Assembly: GCA_900546085.1 (NCBI GenBank)
Contig: URBS01000043.1
Location: 1-14,876 of the forward strand
DNA: 14,876 bases
Direction of reading: 5' to 3'
DNA from: an uncultured Collinsella sp.
GTDB taxonomy: Bacteria > Actinomycetota > Coriobacteriia > Coriobacteriales > Coriobacteriaceae
Shown: positions 14,864-14,876 of the stretch, in pieces
How the letters are laid out: each line of letters starts with the position of its first letter
Position numbering within the stretch: the stretch's first letter is position 1
Program-made: the position numbers and the translations under genes
The notes under the pieces: generated by a model
The model's database searches: none
What the model was told of the DNA's origin: nothing
Seen by the model: only the letters and a program-made list of their open reading frames with translations

Positions 14864-14876
14864 AGATCGGAAGAGC
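14864..14876 (+). other. Illumina TruSeq adapter remnant
   Basis: The final 13 bases, AGATCGGAAGAGC, are identical to the universal start of Illumina TruSeq adapters. They interrupt the SDR reading frame immediately after K-A-G, where that family continues with hydrophobic residues. This is untrimmed adapter at the contig edge and not biological sequence. Confidence 0.97.

Noticed and set aside
14503..14876. A genuine YqeK-SDR fusion protein
   Set aside because: The join coincides with a change in codon use and GC, the SDR lacks its whole N-terminal nucleotide-binding half, and the sequence ends in sequencing adapter.

Overview
The window reads as a contig from a high-GC, rod-shaped member of the Coriobacteriia (Actinomycetota), most likely Collinsella or a close relative. 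That placement is an inference from protein character, GC-rich codon use, frequent TTG starts and gene order; no 16S gene or other taxonomic marker is present. All intact genes lie on the + strand and are tightly packed. No RNA gene, insertion sequence or CRISPR array was seen, and no stretch over 300 bases lacks a gene.

Layout. (1) Positions 1-1805 hold the 3' part of a cyclophilin gene and a TPR/membrane-anchor protein, closed by a strong hairpin at 1828-1860. (2) Positions 1921-7881 are the elongasome cluster mreB-mreC-mreD-mrdA(PBP2)-rodA, which encodes the machinery for lateral-wall peptidoglycan synthesis in rods. (3) The same run of genes continues with an uncharacterised DUF697-like membrane protein (7900-8829) and a translationally coupled pair: a TIGR03960-type radical SAM protein and its TIGR03936/DUF2344 partner (8840-11526). 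(4) A sigma70-like promoter whose -35 box overlaps the stop codon of the DUF2344 gene drives rplU-rpmA (ribosomal proteins L21 and L27), followed by a terminator-like hairpin. (5) obgE-nadD-yqeK follow: a ribosome-assembly GTPase, an NAD biosynthesis enzyme and an HD-domain hydrolase.

The right end is not natural sequence. Inside yqeK, near 14697-14724, the frame switches without a break into a fragment of an unrelated short-chain dehydrogenase/reductase with lower GC and different codon use. The last 13 bases (14864-14876) are exactly the Illumina TruSeq adapter prefix. The apparent YqeK-SDR fusion is best read as a chimeric read or misassembly joined through a stretch that could encode D-W-D-K-V-L in both genes, with untrimmed adapter.

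The most interesting biological signals are a perfect 12-bp hairpin plus T-run inside the first codons of mreC (possible attenuator between mreB and the rest of the elongasome genes), a PBP2 with an extra N-terminal membrane segment, and the DUF697-like gene placed between rodA and the radical SAM pair. No clearly new multi-gene system was found; most of the window is conserved housekeeping DNA.
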